A stretch of DNA of 32,633 nucleotides from an uncultured Campylobacter sp. (lineage in GTDB: Bacteria > Campylobacterota > Campylobacteria > Campylobacterales > Campylobacteraceae). The notes beneath the pieces are model-generated. The model did not search any database. It was not told where the DNA came from and was given only the letters and a program-made list of their open reading frames with translations. Both the position numbers and the translations under genes were made by a program. Where the stretch lies: the NCBI GenBank assembly GCA_937990735.1, contig CALKQT010000060.1:1-32633 (forward strand), read 5' to 3'. Positions 24,081 through 32,187 of this stretch are shown here, piece after piece. Each line of letters opens with the position of its first letter. The first letter of the stretch is position 1.

Positions 24081-24518
24081 ATTCTAATTGCCGCCCTTAG
24101 CGCTCCATGCTTGCTCGGCGTGTATGAAAACGGCGCTAAGATAGCGGAATTTTCAAGCGCTGAAGGCGAAAAAGCCGATAAATTTCTGGTCGCCAAATTT
24201 AGCGAAATTCTAAAAACTTATAAAATCAAAGAGCTCATCTACGCAAATACTCCCGGCAGCTTCATGGGCATGAAGGTAAGCTACGTGATATTGTGCACGC
24301 TTAGCATCGCTCTTGATGTGTCGCTGTACGCCATCAGCGGCTTTGAGCTAAGCGGCTTTGGGCCGATCAGAGCGAATAAAAACTTCAGCTACGTTTACGA
24401 TCGCGGCGAAATCAAAATGAAAAAATGCGCCCCCGCCCCGCTATCTTTGCCGCAGGATTTATCGGTTTTAAATAAAAGCGATGATATACTTCCAAATTAC
24501 ATCATAGAAGCGGTTTAG
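24081..24518 (+). CDS. tsaB: TsaB-like subunit for tRNA threonylcarbamoyladenosine synthesis, probable AUU start
   Basis: TsaB is the scaffold partner of TsaD in making t6A37 on ANN-decoding tRNAs. Readable family features are ALSAPCLLGVYENG (the TsaB first strand and turn), then NTPGSFMGMKVSYV (the GPGSFTGLR-type motif). The first ATG/GTG/TTG-type start in frame is TTG at 24111, which would remove the first strand of the fold. The homologous N-terminus begins at ATT 24081 (ILIAALSAPC), with AAAGAGG (24069-24075) correctly spaced and no ATG, GTG or TTG in frame between the upstream stop (24054-24056) and 24111. Hence I set the start at ATT 24081. The C-terminal half is short, as in other Campylobacter. 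It lies between lpxC and thrB. Confidence 0.7.
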   Translation: MLIAALSAPCLLGVYENGAKIAEFSSAEGEKADKFLVAKFSEILKTYKIKELIYANTPGSFMGMKVSYVILCTLSIALDVSLYAISGFELSGFGPIRANKNFSYVYDRGEIKMKKCAPAPLSLPQDLSVLNKSDDILPNYIIEAV

Positions 24519-24526
24519 GAGAAAGC

Positions 24527-25408
24527 TTGATTATAAGAATTCCTGCGACGAGCGCAAATTTAGGTCCCGGTTTCGACGCGCTCGGCCTTAGCCTAGGGCT
24601 ATTTAACGAAGTAGAGATTACCGAGCAGAAGTTTTTTTGCGTATCGCTTAGCGGCGAGGGTAGCGACAGAGCGTGGCTAAAAAAAGGCAACGCTTTTTTG
24701 AATATTTTCAATGAAATTTACAGAAAACTAGGCGGCGGGCAAGAGATAAATTTTAAATTTGCTTTTCACAACAACATCCCGTTTTCGCGCGGGCTGGGCA
24801 GTAGCTCGGCCGTGATCGTAGGCGCCATCGCAAGCGCTTATAAAATTTGCGGTTTTGAAATCGATCGCGCTAAAATTTTAAACACGGCGCTGGAATATGA
24901 AAACCACCCCGATAATATCGCGCCCGCGACGCTCGGCGGCTTTGTCAGCAGCGTCGTGGACGGTAAGATGGTTCGCACGCAAAAATGCGAAATTTCGCAA
25001 GATCTGCAAGCCGTCGTCGTCATCCCCGATACTCCGATGCCTACGAACGAATCGCGCGGCAAGCTGCCTAAGAGCTTTTCGATCAAAGATTGCGTTAGCA
25101 ACCTCTCGCACGCGGCGTTTCTGACCGCTTGCTTTATGCGGCGCGATTACGACAGCTTGCGCTATGCCTGCATCGACAAGATGCACGAGCAGATGCGCAT
25201 GGGCGTGCTTCCGCAGCTTTTTGGGGTGCGCGAGATCGCCTATGATAACGGCGCGCTTATGAGCTCGCTCTCGGGAAGCGGCTCAAGCTTTTTAAATTTA
25301 GCCTATAGATCCGACGCCGCAAAGCTTAAAGCCTGCCTTAGCGAAAATTTTAAAAACTTCCGCGTCGAAATTTTAGAGATCGACAACGGTGGCTTTAATA
25401 TTGACTAA
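24527..25408 (+). CDS. thrB: Homoserine kinase (293 aa)
   Basis: It is a GHMP-family kinase phosphorylating L-homoserine with ATP on the way to threonine. It starts with TTG at 24527 behind AGGAG, giving (M)IIRIPATSANLGPGFDALG, the family N-terminus. The ATP motif PFSRGLGSSSAVIVG is at about 84-98, and the C-terminal GHMP motif SLSGSGSSFL at about 247-256. The length is normal. It is 8 bp after tsaB. Confidence 0.95.
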   Translation: MIIRIPATSANLGPGFDALGLSLGLFNEVEITEQKFFCVSLSGEGSDRAWLKKGNAFLNIFNEIYRKLGGGQEINFKFAFHNNIPFSRGLGSSSAVIVGAIASAYKICGFEIDRAKILNTALEYENHPDNIAPATLGGFVSSVVDGKMVRTQKCEISQDLQAVVVIPDTPMPTNESRGKLPKSFSIKDCVSNLSHAAFLTACFMRRDYDSLRYACIDKMHEQMRMGVLPQLFGVREIAYDNGALMSSLSGSGSSFLNLAYRSDAAKLKACLSENFKNFRVEILEIDNGGFNID

Positions 25409-25429
25409 GAAAAATAAAGATATAATCGC

Positions 25430-25657
25430 ATGAGCGAACCGATTAGGATGTGCGTTATTTGCAGGGGGCACTTCGCCAAGCGCGAACTCCACGCCTTTTT
25501 GCAAAATTTTAAAAATATAAGCTCAAACAGACAATTTTATATTTGCGACGGTTGCATAAATCAAAAAGAGAAAATTTCAAAATATCTATCTAAATTTGCG
25601 TCTAGCGCAGATTTGGGACATATCAAGGAGAGGGTTTTAAATGGGTGTTCTGATTAA
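25430..25657 (+). CDS. YlxR-like small RNA-binding protein (DUF448), 75 aa
   Basis: The N-terminal RMCVICRGHFAKREL is the typical YlxR start; ICDGCINQKEKISKYL follows. The gene overlaps infB by 17 nt and sits in the ylxR-infB-rbfA-rimP cluster, a conserved translation neighbourhood. YlxR proteins bind RNA and have been linked to RNase P in other bacteria. No Shine-Dalgarno is evident; a perfect TATAAT ends three bases before the ATG. Confidence 0.88.
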   Translation: MSEPIRMCVICRGHFAKRELHAFLQNFKNISSNRQFYICDGCINQKEKISKYLSKFASSADLGHIKERVLNGCSD

Positions 25658-28349
25658 AGATATCGCGGACGAGCTTGGATACGCAAGCAAAGAGATAATC
25701 GAAAAAGCGCAGGAGATGGGCTTTAAAAAGGTAAAAACCGCGTCGAATAAAGTAAGCGAGGAAGAAGCTGCCGCTATTTACGATTATATTCAGACGGGAA
25801 TTTTACCGGGGAAAAAGTCAAAGCCTGCGAAAAAGAGCTCCGAAAAAGCGCAAGAAGATGAGAATAGACCCGCTAAAAAACAGAGCGAAACTAAAAAAAC
25901 CGCTAAAAAAGAGAGCCCTAAAAAGGCGGAAAGCTTAAAAGCTTCCGAATCCAAAGAGTCCGCGCAGAGCGTCAAAGAGCCTAGCAACGAAAAAGCGCGT
26001 ACGCAAGAGCTCGAGGTAAAAACCGAAAAATCTCAAAATCAAAAAGAAGAAATTTCCTCCGCTCCGCAGGAGAAAGAGGAGAAGCAAAACACCGCTTCAA
26101 AGCCTGCGCCGGTGCAGATAAACAGCGGCGATAGTATCGCTAGCGAGAGCTTGCAAAAGCGCCGCGGCTTAGTCATCGTCAAAAAGAAAAAGGAAGTTCA
26201 AGCTCCGGCGGCACAAGATAGAGCTGAGCCTAGGCGCGAAAAGATAAGTGCGAGCCTAGAGGCGATCTTTTCAAATGCTGAACTAAATTTGAAAAAGAAA
26301 AAGATCGAAAAGAAAAAAGCTCCCGCGGCTAAAAAAGAGGACGCCCTTAAAATCGATATCATTCCTGATCACGAGATGGCGGATATCGTCATTGAGGACG
26401 AAGATGTCGTGGTAATGCCCGATTTCACCGTCAAACCAATTCAGACCGAAAATCGCACCAAGAGTAAAAACCAACCTAATATTTATCGCGCCTCGCAGAA
26501 TCAAATTTTCAGCAGTGAGGGCGGTATAAGTCGCGGCGGTCGCAAAAAGCATAAAAAAGCCCCTCGCGAGCGTGATAGCGAAATTGTAAGCTCGGTAAAT
26601 ATCCCAAAAGAGATTCGCGTCTATGAGTTCGCCGATAAGATCAAAAAGCAGCCTAGCGAGATCATTGGCAAGTTATTTGCGCTTGGAATGATGACGACGA
26701 AAAATGACTTTTTGGACGAGGACGCGATAGAAATTTTAGCAAGCGAATTCGGCATTGAGGTAAATATCATCGATGAGGCGCAGGAGTTTGACTATATCAA
26801 GGCTTACGAGGACAGCGAAGGCGAAGAAAATTTAATCGCTAGAGCGCCTGTCATCACCATTATGGGGCACGTCGATCACGGCAAAACGAGCCTGCTTGAT
26901 TATATACGAAACTCGCGCGTCGCAAGCGGTGAAGCGGGCGGCATCACGCAGCACGTAGGCGCGTATATGGTCGAGAAAAACGGCAGGAAGATCACTTTCA
27001 TAGACACTCCGGGTCACGAGGCCTTTACTTCGATGCGCGCGCGCGGAGCCGAGGTTACCGATATCGTAATTATCGTAGTGGCCGCAGACGACGGCGTCAA
27101 GCCTCAGACTAAGGAGGCCATAGCGCACGCCAAGGCGGCAAACGTGCCGATCATCATCGCGATAAATAAGATGGATAAGCCTAACGCCAATCCCGATCTC
27201 GTAAAAACGGGACTTGCGGAGCTTGACATCATGCCTACCGAGTGGGGCGGCAGCTACGAGTTCGTGCCGATCTCCGCAAAGACGGGCGACGGGATCGAAA
27301 ATTTATTAGAGATCGTGCTTTTGCAGGCCGATCTTTTGGAGCTCAAAGCAGATCCTAGCAAGCAAGCTAAGGCAACCATCATCGAAAGCTCCCTTCAAAA
27401 AGGGCGCGGCGCCGTTGCTACCGTCATCGTGCAAAACGGCACCCTGCACGTCGGAGACACCGTCGTAGCGGGTATCGCATACGGCAAGGTGCGCGCGCTT
27501 AGCGACGATAAAGGCAGGGCGCTAAAGCAAATTTTACCGGGCGAATGCGGCGTCATCATAGGCCTTAGCGAGGTTCCGGGCGCCGGCGAGACGCTGATTG
27601 GCGTTTCAAGCGATAAGGAAGCACGCGAGTACGCGAGTAAAATTTACGAGCATCAGCGCCAAAAAGAGCTTAGCAAATCGACCAAGGTCACTATTGACGA
27701 GCTAAGCGCCAAGATCGCCGAAGGCTCGCTAAAAAGCCTACCCGTGATCATCAAAGCTGACGTTGCGGGCTCGCTGGAGGCTATCAAAGCAAGCCTTGAG
27801 AAGCTCCGCAACGACGAGGTCAAGGTCGATATCATCCACAGCGGCATCGGCGGTATCACGCAAAATGACATCGCCTTAGCAAGCGCTAGCGAAAACTGCG
27901 TGATCTTGGGCTTCAACGTCCGTCCTACGGGCGAGATCAAAGAGCTTGCCAAGGAGCGCGGCGCGCAGATTAAGACCTACAACGTCATCTACAATCTAAT
28001 CGATGATATCAAGGCGCTTTTGAGCGGCCTTATGAGCCCGATCATCAGCGAGGAGGCCTTGGGTCAAGCCGAGATCCGCCAGGTCATCAACGTGCCTAAG
28101 ATCGGGCAGATCGCGGGCTGCATGGTTACCGACGGGCTCATCGCTCGCGGCGCAAAGATCCGCGTCATCAGAGAGGGCGTTATCGTTTTCGAGGGCAACG
28201 TCAGCTCGCTCAAGCGTTTCAAAGACGACGCCAAGGAAGTCGCCAAAGGCTACGAGTGCGGAGTGGGTATCGAGGGCTACGACGATATGCGCGTGGGCGA
28301 TTTTATCGAAAGCTACAAGCAAAAAGAGGAGCAGGCTACGATCGATTAA
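25641..28349 (+). CDS. infB: Translation initiation factor IF-2 (902 aa)
   Basis: IF-2 is a GTPase that places fMet-tRNA on the 30S subunit. The N-terminal IF2N helix domain (VLIKDIADELGYASKEI) is followed by about 300 residues of lysine/glutamate/alanine-rich linker (about 53-310) and a second IF2N-like segment (KEIRVYEFADKIKKQP). The G domain has GHVDHGKT (about 407-414), DTPGHEAF and NKMDKP. The C-terminal domains end with RGAKIRVIREGVIVFEGNV. AAGGAGAGGG lies upstream within ylxR. The length is normal for the genus. Confidence 0.97.
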   Translation: MGVLIKDIADELGYASKEIIEKAQEMGFKKVKTASNKVSEEEAAAIYDYIQTGILPGKKSKPAKKSSEKAQEDENRPAKKQSETKKTAKKESPKKAESLKASESKESAQSVKEPSNEKARTQELEVKTEKSQNQKEEISSAPQEKEEKQNTASKPAPVQINSGDSIASESLQKRRGLVIVKKKKEVQAPAAQDRAEPRREKISASLEAIFSNAELNLKKKKIEKKKAPAAKKEDALKIDIIPDHEMADIVIEDEDVVVMPDFTVKPIQTENRTKSKNQPNIYRASQNQIFSSEGGISRGGRKKHKKAPRERDSEIVSSVNIPKEIRVYEFADKIKKQPSEIIGKLFALGMMTTKNDFLDEDAIEILASEFGIEVNIIDEAQEFDYIKAYEDSEGEENLIARAPVITIMGHVDHGKTSLLDYIRNSRVASGEAGGITQHVGAYMVEKNGRKITFIDTPGHEAFTSMRARGAEVTDIVIIVVAADDGVKPQTKEAIAHAKAANVPIIIAINKMDKPNANPDLVKTGLAELDIMPTEWGGSYEFVPISAKTGDGIENLLEIVLLQADLLELKADPSKQAKATIIESSLQKGRGAVATVIVQNGTLHVGDTVVAGIAYGKVRALSDDKGRALKQILPGECGVIIGLSEVPGAGETLIGVSSDKEAREYASKIYEHQRQKELSKSTKVTIDELSAKIAEGSLKSLPVIIKADVAGSLEAIKASLEKLRNDEVKVDIIHSGIGGITQNDIALASASENCVILGFNVRPTGEIKELAKERGAQIKTYNVIYNLIDDIKALLSGLMSPIISEEALGQAEIRQVINVPKIGQIAGCMVTDGLIARGAKIRVIREGVIVFEGNVSSLKRFKDDAKEVAKGYECGVGIEGYDDMRVGDFIESYKQKEEQATID

Positions 28350-28375
28350 TGCTCGCGGAATTCCGCGTGAGCATT
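28348..28375 (+). terminator. Hairpin at the infB stop codon
   Basis: AATGCTC pairs with GAGCATT, then GCGG pairs with CCGC across the loop AATT, with a 2-base bulge (GT). The infB TAA is at the base of the stem. No T run follows, so it may be a 3'-end stabiliser or a factor-dependent stop rather than a classical terminator. The loop is part of a GAATTC word. Confidence 0.5.
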
Positions 28376-29310
28376 GGCTTCATTTGCACGGCTTGCGGCT
28401 AAATTTTAAGCCTCGATCGCGCTTTGAAATTTTATGCTCGTAAAATTTGGGCGTGAAATTTCGCCTTTAAATTTAATGATAGAGCGCGTGAGCAAGGCTT
28501 TAAATTTTGTCGGTTTCTGCGCGAGGCTTTGCGGCGTAGCGCCAGTTTTGAAATTTTAATGTTTAGACTTTTTTGTGACGCGACTTTGCGATCAAATTTT
28601 AAATTTACGCCGCTTACAGGTTGCGAATTTTCCGCGCGACTTAAATTTAAATTTAATCGCAAAGTTGAAATTTTAAAGCGGTAAAATTTAGATTTCGCGT
28701 AGCATCGAAGCGCTTTTAAAATTTAAGATAAATTCCACAGCGGCGCAGTGTGTGACAAAACGGCGACGCGGAGAATAGCGCGGCGCAGGTGGCGCAAAAT
28801 GAGGCGGCAACGGCGCGAGGTTCTGTAACGGGCGCCAAGACAGCAGAAGATATCGTAAATAGCGACGCAGTAAGCGAGCGTAGCACAAAGAGAGTGCCGC
28901 CGCGCGCTGTATTATTGCGCCGCCAAAATGGCAGTGCGGCAGCGAATATAGCGCTGTGGTGAGCAGAGCACGGCGCAGAATAGCACCGCGTCTTGGCGCG
29001 AAAATATTTCTGTGGTAGGGCGCAATTATGCGACGAGCTTTTGTATGCGAGCCGCAAAATTCTTGCGCGATTTGCGTTTAAAATTTAAGCGCAAAAGCGG
29101 GCGGGCTAGAATTTAAAAGCAAAATTTCAAAGTCGAGCTCGCTTTTTAAAATTTAAAAGCGAAATTCTAAAAAGCGCGGCGTCGCTTGCAATACCTGCGC
29201 GCAGCAAACCGCTCAGAATTTAAATGTACGCTCCGGCGCATCGCAAGCCGTGTCAAATTTAAACAGACCGCGTCGCCGCAATACGGATATTTCGCCATGC
29301 CGAAGCGAGA

Positions 29311-29428
29311 TAAAATTCTGTGCCGTCGTGAGACGGACGCGAGATAGAATTCTATGCCGCCGCAAGACGGACGCTCCGCTGCGACAAAGCAATAAAATTC
29401 CGTCATCGCAAGACGCAAAATAAAATTT
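29311..29428 (+). repeat. Degenerate repeat units, each starting with an RAATTY word and carrying a small hairpin
   Basis: Units begin TAAAATTCTG (29311), TAGAATTCTA (29345), TAAAATTCCG (29393) and TAAAATTTCG (29421). Unit 1 contains CCGTC-GTGA-GACGG, a 5-bp stem with a GNRA loop (29323-29336). Unit 2 has CCGCC-GCAA-GACGG with one mismatch. Unit 3 has the related CGTC/GACG pair. The repeat directly precedes the rbfA promoter. Confidence 0.5.
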
Positions 29429-29435
29429 CGCGCCG

Positions 29436-29441
29436 TATAAT
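29436..29441 (+). promoter_or_regulatory. -10 box TATAAT of rbfA-rimP
   Basis: CGCCGTATAATCTGCGG, 29 bases before the rbfA ATG, with GAGGTAAAG as the ribosome-binding site. It makes rbfA-rimP independent of infB transcription, which fits the long spacer. Confidence 0.6.
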
Positions 29442-29470
29442 CTGCGGCGATTTAAGATAGCGAGGTAAAG

Positions 29471-29836
29471 ATGAATCCGACCGAACTCAGAAGACTTCGC
29501 ACGCAAAGCGTGCTAAAGCAGCTCATTCCCGAAGCGCTCGCGAGCCTTGAGGACGAGCTTTTGCGCGGGCTGTGCGTCACCGACGTAGAGTGCAAGCGCG
29601 GGCGCTACGACGCGTTCGTCTATCTGGATAAAAACGCCTTCGACGAGCGCGAGCAGGAATTCGTGCTCGAAAAGCTCGGCCGCGTGGCGAGATATTTGCA
29701 AAACTTCTGCGCCGAGGCGGAGGGCTGGTACCGCTGCCCCGCGTTTCACTTCAAATTCGACGACCGCTTGGAGTATCAAAACAAAATGGACGATCTTTTT
29801 GACAAAATAGAGGAGGAGTTGCGCAAAAATGGTTGA
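29471..29836 (+). CDS. rbfA: 30S ribosome-binding factor A (121 aa)
   Basis: RbfA is a KH-type factor for late 30S maturation (16S 5'-end processing, cold adaptation). The protein starts MNPTELRRLRTQSVLKQLIPEALASL (first helix), then the strand LCVTDVECKRGRYDAFVYLD, and near the end CPAFHFKFDDRLEYQNKMDDLF, the conserved C-terminal helix. The length is typical. It overlaps rimP by 8 nt. Confidence 0.9.
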   Translation: MNPTELRRLRTQSVLKQLIPEALASLEDELLRGLCVTDVECKRGRYDAFVYLDKNAFDEREQEFVLEKLGRVARYLQNFCAEAEGWYRCPAFHFKFDDRLEYQNKMDDLFDKIEEELRKNG

Positions 29837-30248
29837 TTTAGAGGCTTTGGCGCGCGAGTGCGGCGTGCAGCTTTACGACGTGGAGACGGTGAGCGAAAAC
29901 GGCAGAACGATCTATCGCATCAGTATCACGAAAGCAGGCGGCGTGGGGCTGGATGACTGCGAGCGACTATCGCGGCTGCTTTCGCCGATTTTCGACGTGG
30001 AGCCGCCGCTTGAAGGCGAGTGGACGCTGGAGGTCGGCTCGCCCGGGCTTGAGCGCAATCTAAGCAAGCCGCAGCATTTCGCAAACTCCGTGGGCGAGCT
30101 GGTGCGCCTAAGCTGCACGGACGGGCAGAAGCTAAGCGGCGAGGTGCTAGACTGCGAAGGCGGTGTGCTTAGGCTGCGCACGGACGGCGGCGAGGTAAGC
30201 GTGCGACTTGACGAGATCAAAAAGGCGCGAACCTACGTGCAGTGGTAG
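29829..30248 (+). CDS. rimP: Ribosome maturation factor RimP (139 aa)
   Basis: RimP helps early assembly of the 30S subunit. VQLYDVETVSENGRTIYRI and GVGLDDCERLSRLLSPIFD make the N-terminal alpha/beta domain. The family motif LEVGSPGLERNLSKPQHF is at about 66-83, followed by an SH3-like C-terminal barrel (GEVLDCEGG, VRLDEIKKARTYVQW). The length is slightly short but complete. The ATG is inside rbfA, so translation is coupled. Confidence 0.93.
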   Translation: MVDLEALARECGVQLYDVETVSENGRTIYRISITKAGGVGLDDCERLSRLLSPIFDVEPPLEGEWTLEVGSPGLERNLSKPQHFANSVGELVRLSCTDGQKLSGEVLDCEGGVLRLRTDGGEVSVRLDEIKKARTYVQW

Positions 30249-31396
30249 CGGCGGAGATTTAAAGCTCTGCGCGCAGGGCTTTGGGGTGTGGTGTTTGAGA
30301 AGCATAGACTTAAATTTTAAGCTAAAGCGGCGAGGCTAATTTGGATTTGCCTTGCTTTTTGCGCGCTTTTAAGTATTGCATCTATCGCGAGCGATGTACG
30401 GCTCGCGGCATCTTGCCTCGCTTTTTAATTTGGCGCGCTATATTCGGTGTGGCTTTCAAAAACACATGCCGCGCGCAAGTCTTTTGCGTTGAGATTGATC
30501 GTATCGCACGAAAGCATTTCCGCGTTGCAATTGATCGCATGCGCACCGCGGCGAGATGCCGTTTCGCCAAGCTTTTTGCGACTTAGGTTTGCGGTTGTCG
30601 GCATCGGTACGAATGTGCGGCTACGGGTAGAGTGAAATTCGATAAATATTAGCCTTTCGCGCGGACGTGCCCGCAGTACCGCCTTGTTGCGTCGTATGGG
30701 CACGTGAGCATGTTAAATTTTAGATTTTTTAAATTTGCCGCTGTCGGTCGCTTTTGATCTCTCTCGGCGCTCGGCGCAAAATTTTAAAATTCCAGCGCCG
30801 CTCGCCTGTTTTAAAATTTACGTCGCGCCGATAAAAAGTAATTTTTCACGCCACCAAGCGGCGCTTTAAAATTTCACGCTGCATCGCTAAAAGATAAGTT
30901 TTGCGTGACGATTGCGCGTTGTTTTGGAATTTTACGTCGCGCCCGAAAGCGGCTAAATTTAAAATTTACGCGCTGTTTCGACGCGGCAAAATTTCAAGCC
31001 TTTTGTCGCAAAGTAGAATTTTAAATTTTACGCTTTACATAAATTTAGATTTTATCACCCACGACAAATGTTGCGTTTGCAAGCTTTACGGCGTCTGTAT
31101 TGCGATCGTGCCTCCAGTAACTATTTGCGAGCACAGCTTGATCGCAAAATTTCATAGATAAAGCTTTTTATAAAATTTCAGCGGTTTTGCTTTGGCGGTA
31201 AAATTCCACGCTGAAATTCCGCCCGTAAATTTTTGATACAAAATTCCTGTGTCGAATTTTGCCTTAAAATTTGTCCGCAAAATTTTAAGAGGTTAAATTC
31301 CGCCCATAAATTTACGCTTTAAAACTCTGCGGGCGGAGATTTGCGCGCCGTTCATCGGATAATTAAAATTCCGCCAAGCGGCGCGGGTATTTGCGG
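30249..31396. other. 1.15-kb spacer after rimP, rich in AAATTT/AAATTC words
   Basis: I find no gene or RNA. The first 450 bp are mixed-composition; from about 30710 onwards AAATTT, AAATTC and GAATTT become very frequent, ending in the phased array listed separately. The spacer separates rimP (plus) from a minus-strand small gene, so it must hold the ends of both transcripts, but no T-tailed hairpin stands out. Confidence 0.55.
31147..31313. repeat. Phased array of RAATTY hexamers at about 13-bp spacing
   Basis: RAATTY hexamers start at 31147, 31173, 31201, 31214, 31227, 31241, 31254, 31267, 31280, 31295 and 31308. Steps are 26, 28, 13, 13, 14, 13, 13, 13, 15 and 13. Two units are nearly identical (AAATTCCGCCCGT and AAATTCCGCCCAT). 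This looks like an eroded 13-bp tandem repeat. Confidence 0.75.
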
Positions 31397-31651
31397 CTAC
31401 GAAGCGGAGATGCCGATTGTGGCTAGCAGCACGGGCGAGGTCATAAGCCCCACGATCGTAAGGATCCACGCTAATATCGCTATTACGAGCGAGGCTTGCT
31501 TTTTGACGGCTTGATAGGTTGCGGCGATCGCGCACAAAAACGCAAGCGGAACGAAAACGATCCCTAGGAAAAAGATCCCTAAAATCGCGAAGACTATGGA
31601 GAGTATCCCAAGCACGTTTGATTGGGGTTGAACAGTCGGTTGTTCAGACAT
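31397..31651 (-). CDS. Small membrane protein with upstream poly-G tract (84 aa)
   Basis: The ATG at 31651 (MSEQPTVQPQSN) follows AAAGGATTAAA, a strong ribosome-binding site. There are two to three hydrophobic segments (about 13-31, 31-39 and 49-75), a short N-terminal Q/P-rich part, and a loop TYQAVKKQ. No family is recognised. The frame is also open upstream to an ATG at 31738 across a run of 13 G (31684-31696), which would add 29 residues including GGGG. The upstream ATG has a poor ribosome-binding site, so the short form is more likely, with the poly-G in the leader or promoter. Confidence 0.7.
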   Translation of the reverse strand: MSEQPTVQPQSNVLGILSIVFAILGIFFLGIVFVPLAFLCAIAATYQAVKKQASLVIAILAWILTIVGLMTSPVLLATIGISAS

Positions 31652-31683
31652 TTTAATCCTTTGAAGAAAATTCGTGTAATTCT

Positions 31684-31696
31684 CCCCCCCCCCCCC
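31684..31696 (-). promoter_or_regulatory. Poly-G tract of 13 (poly-C on plus), likely phase-variable
   Basis: This is a run of 13 G on the minus strand, 32 bases upstream of the ATG at 31651 and the only long homopolymeric G/C run in the window. Runs of 8 or more G are the classic slipped-strand contingency sites of Campylobacter. Confidence 0.8.
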
Positions 31697-31738
31697 TGAA
31701 TTTGAGCTGAAATCAAGCCGCGGCTTTTGAAATTTCAT

Positions 31739-32187
31739 ATTCGCGCCCGATTGCGGTTTTGCCCTAGCGCTCCATTAAAATTTTACTTCGCAAAATCCGC
31801 GTTTATGTGCGCTATCGATACGCTCATTTGCGCGATAGGCGAAAATTTTGGCGCGCGAAACGGACGCCGCAAAATTTGCGATTTAGGATAAAATTCTAAA
31901 ACCTGTGGTAAGATTTCGCAGTTTAGTATCTGCGCGGAATTTCGCACCGATACATACGGCGCGTGGCTTGCACTCTGATAAATTTATTTGGCGCTTAAAG
32001 CGAGGCTTGTAGCAGCAAATGTATTTAGAACGTGAGTCGGCGAACCGGGTACGGCACGGGCGAGCGTAGGCGAGCGAGCGGGTTGCGTCCGAGGCGTAAT
32101 CCGTTGCGGGCAGACGAGGTTGCCGACTAGCCGCAATTCGGCTAAGCGATCGCGGCGGAGCGGGACAATTTAAATTTTGGATTTTAT
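31739..32187. other. Spacer upstream of ribD
   Basis: No gene is seen. It holds the upstream region of the small membrane gene and the leader of ribD. I looked for the conserved blocks of an FMN riboswitch before ribD and did not find them. A GC-rich patch with long-range pairing is listed separately. Confidence 0.5.
32035..32143 (+). other. GC-rich region with potential long-range RNA pairing before ribD
   Basis: AGTCGGC-g-AACC (32035-32046) can pair with GGTT-GCCGACT (32118-32128): 11 bp with one bulge, enclosing about 70 bases. Immediately after comes the hairpin AGCCG-caatt-CGGCT (32129-32143), which could stack on it. It ends 44 bases before the ribD ATG. It could be a leader structure or a chance fold in GC-rich DNA. 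Confidence 0.3.

Larger units (their letters stand above)
28376..29470. other. 1.1-kb spacer between infB and rbfA
   Basis: There is no supportable gene on either strand; open frames here are short, alanine/arginine-rich and without family motifs. The first 330 bp and the region 29040-29430 are dense in AAATTT/GAATTT/AAATTC (28401, 28427, 28443, 28456, 28469 and others, with 26- and 13-bp steps). The middle (28740-29000) is GC-rich. The end holds a degenerate repeat and the rbfA promoter. In related genomes infB and rbfA are nearly adjacent. Confidence 0.6.

Noticed and set aside
25421..25426. The TATAAT before ylxR as a promoter feature for ylxR
   Set aside because: It is too close to the ATG to give a transcript containing the start codon, so it is reported only as an observation.
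28756..28962. A 68-codon plus-strand open stretch with coding-like composition in the infB-rbfA spacer
   Set aside because: There is no good start or ribosome-binding site, no recognisable motif, and frames this long occur by chance in GC-rich DNA of the window.
32035..32187. An FMN riboswitch before ribD
   Set aside because: The conserved blocks I would expect (a GGGGCAGGGTGAAATTCC-type element and partners) are absent.
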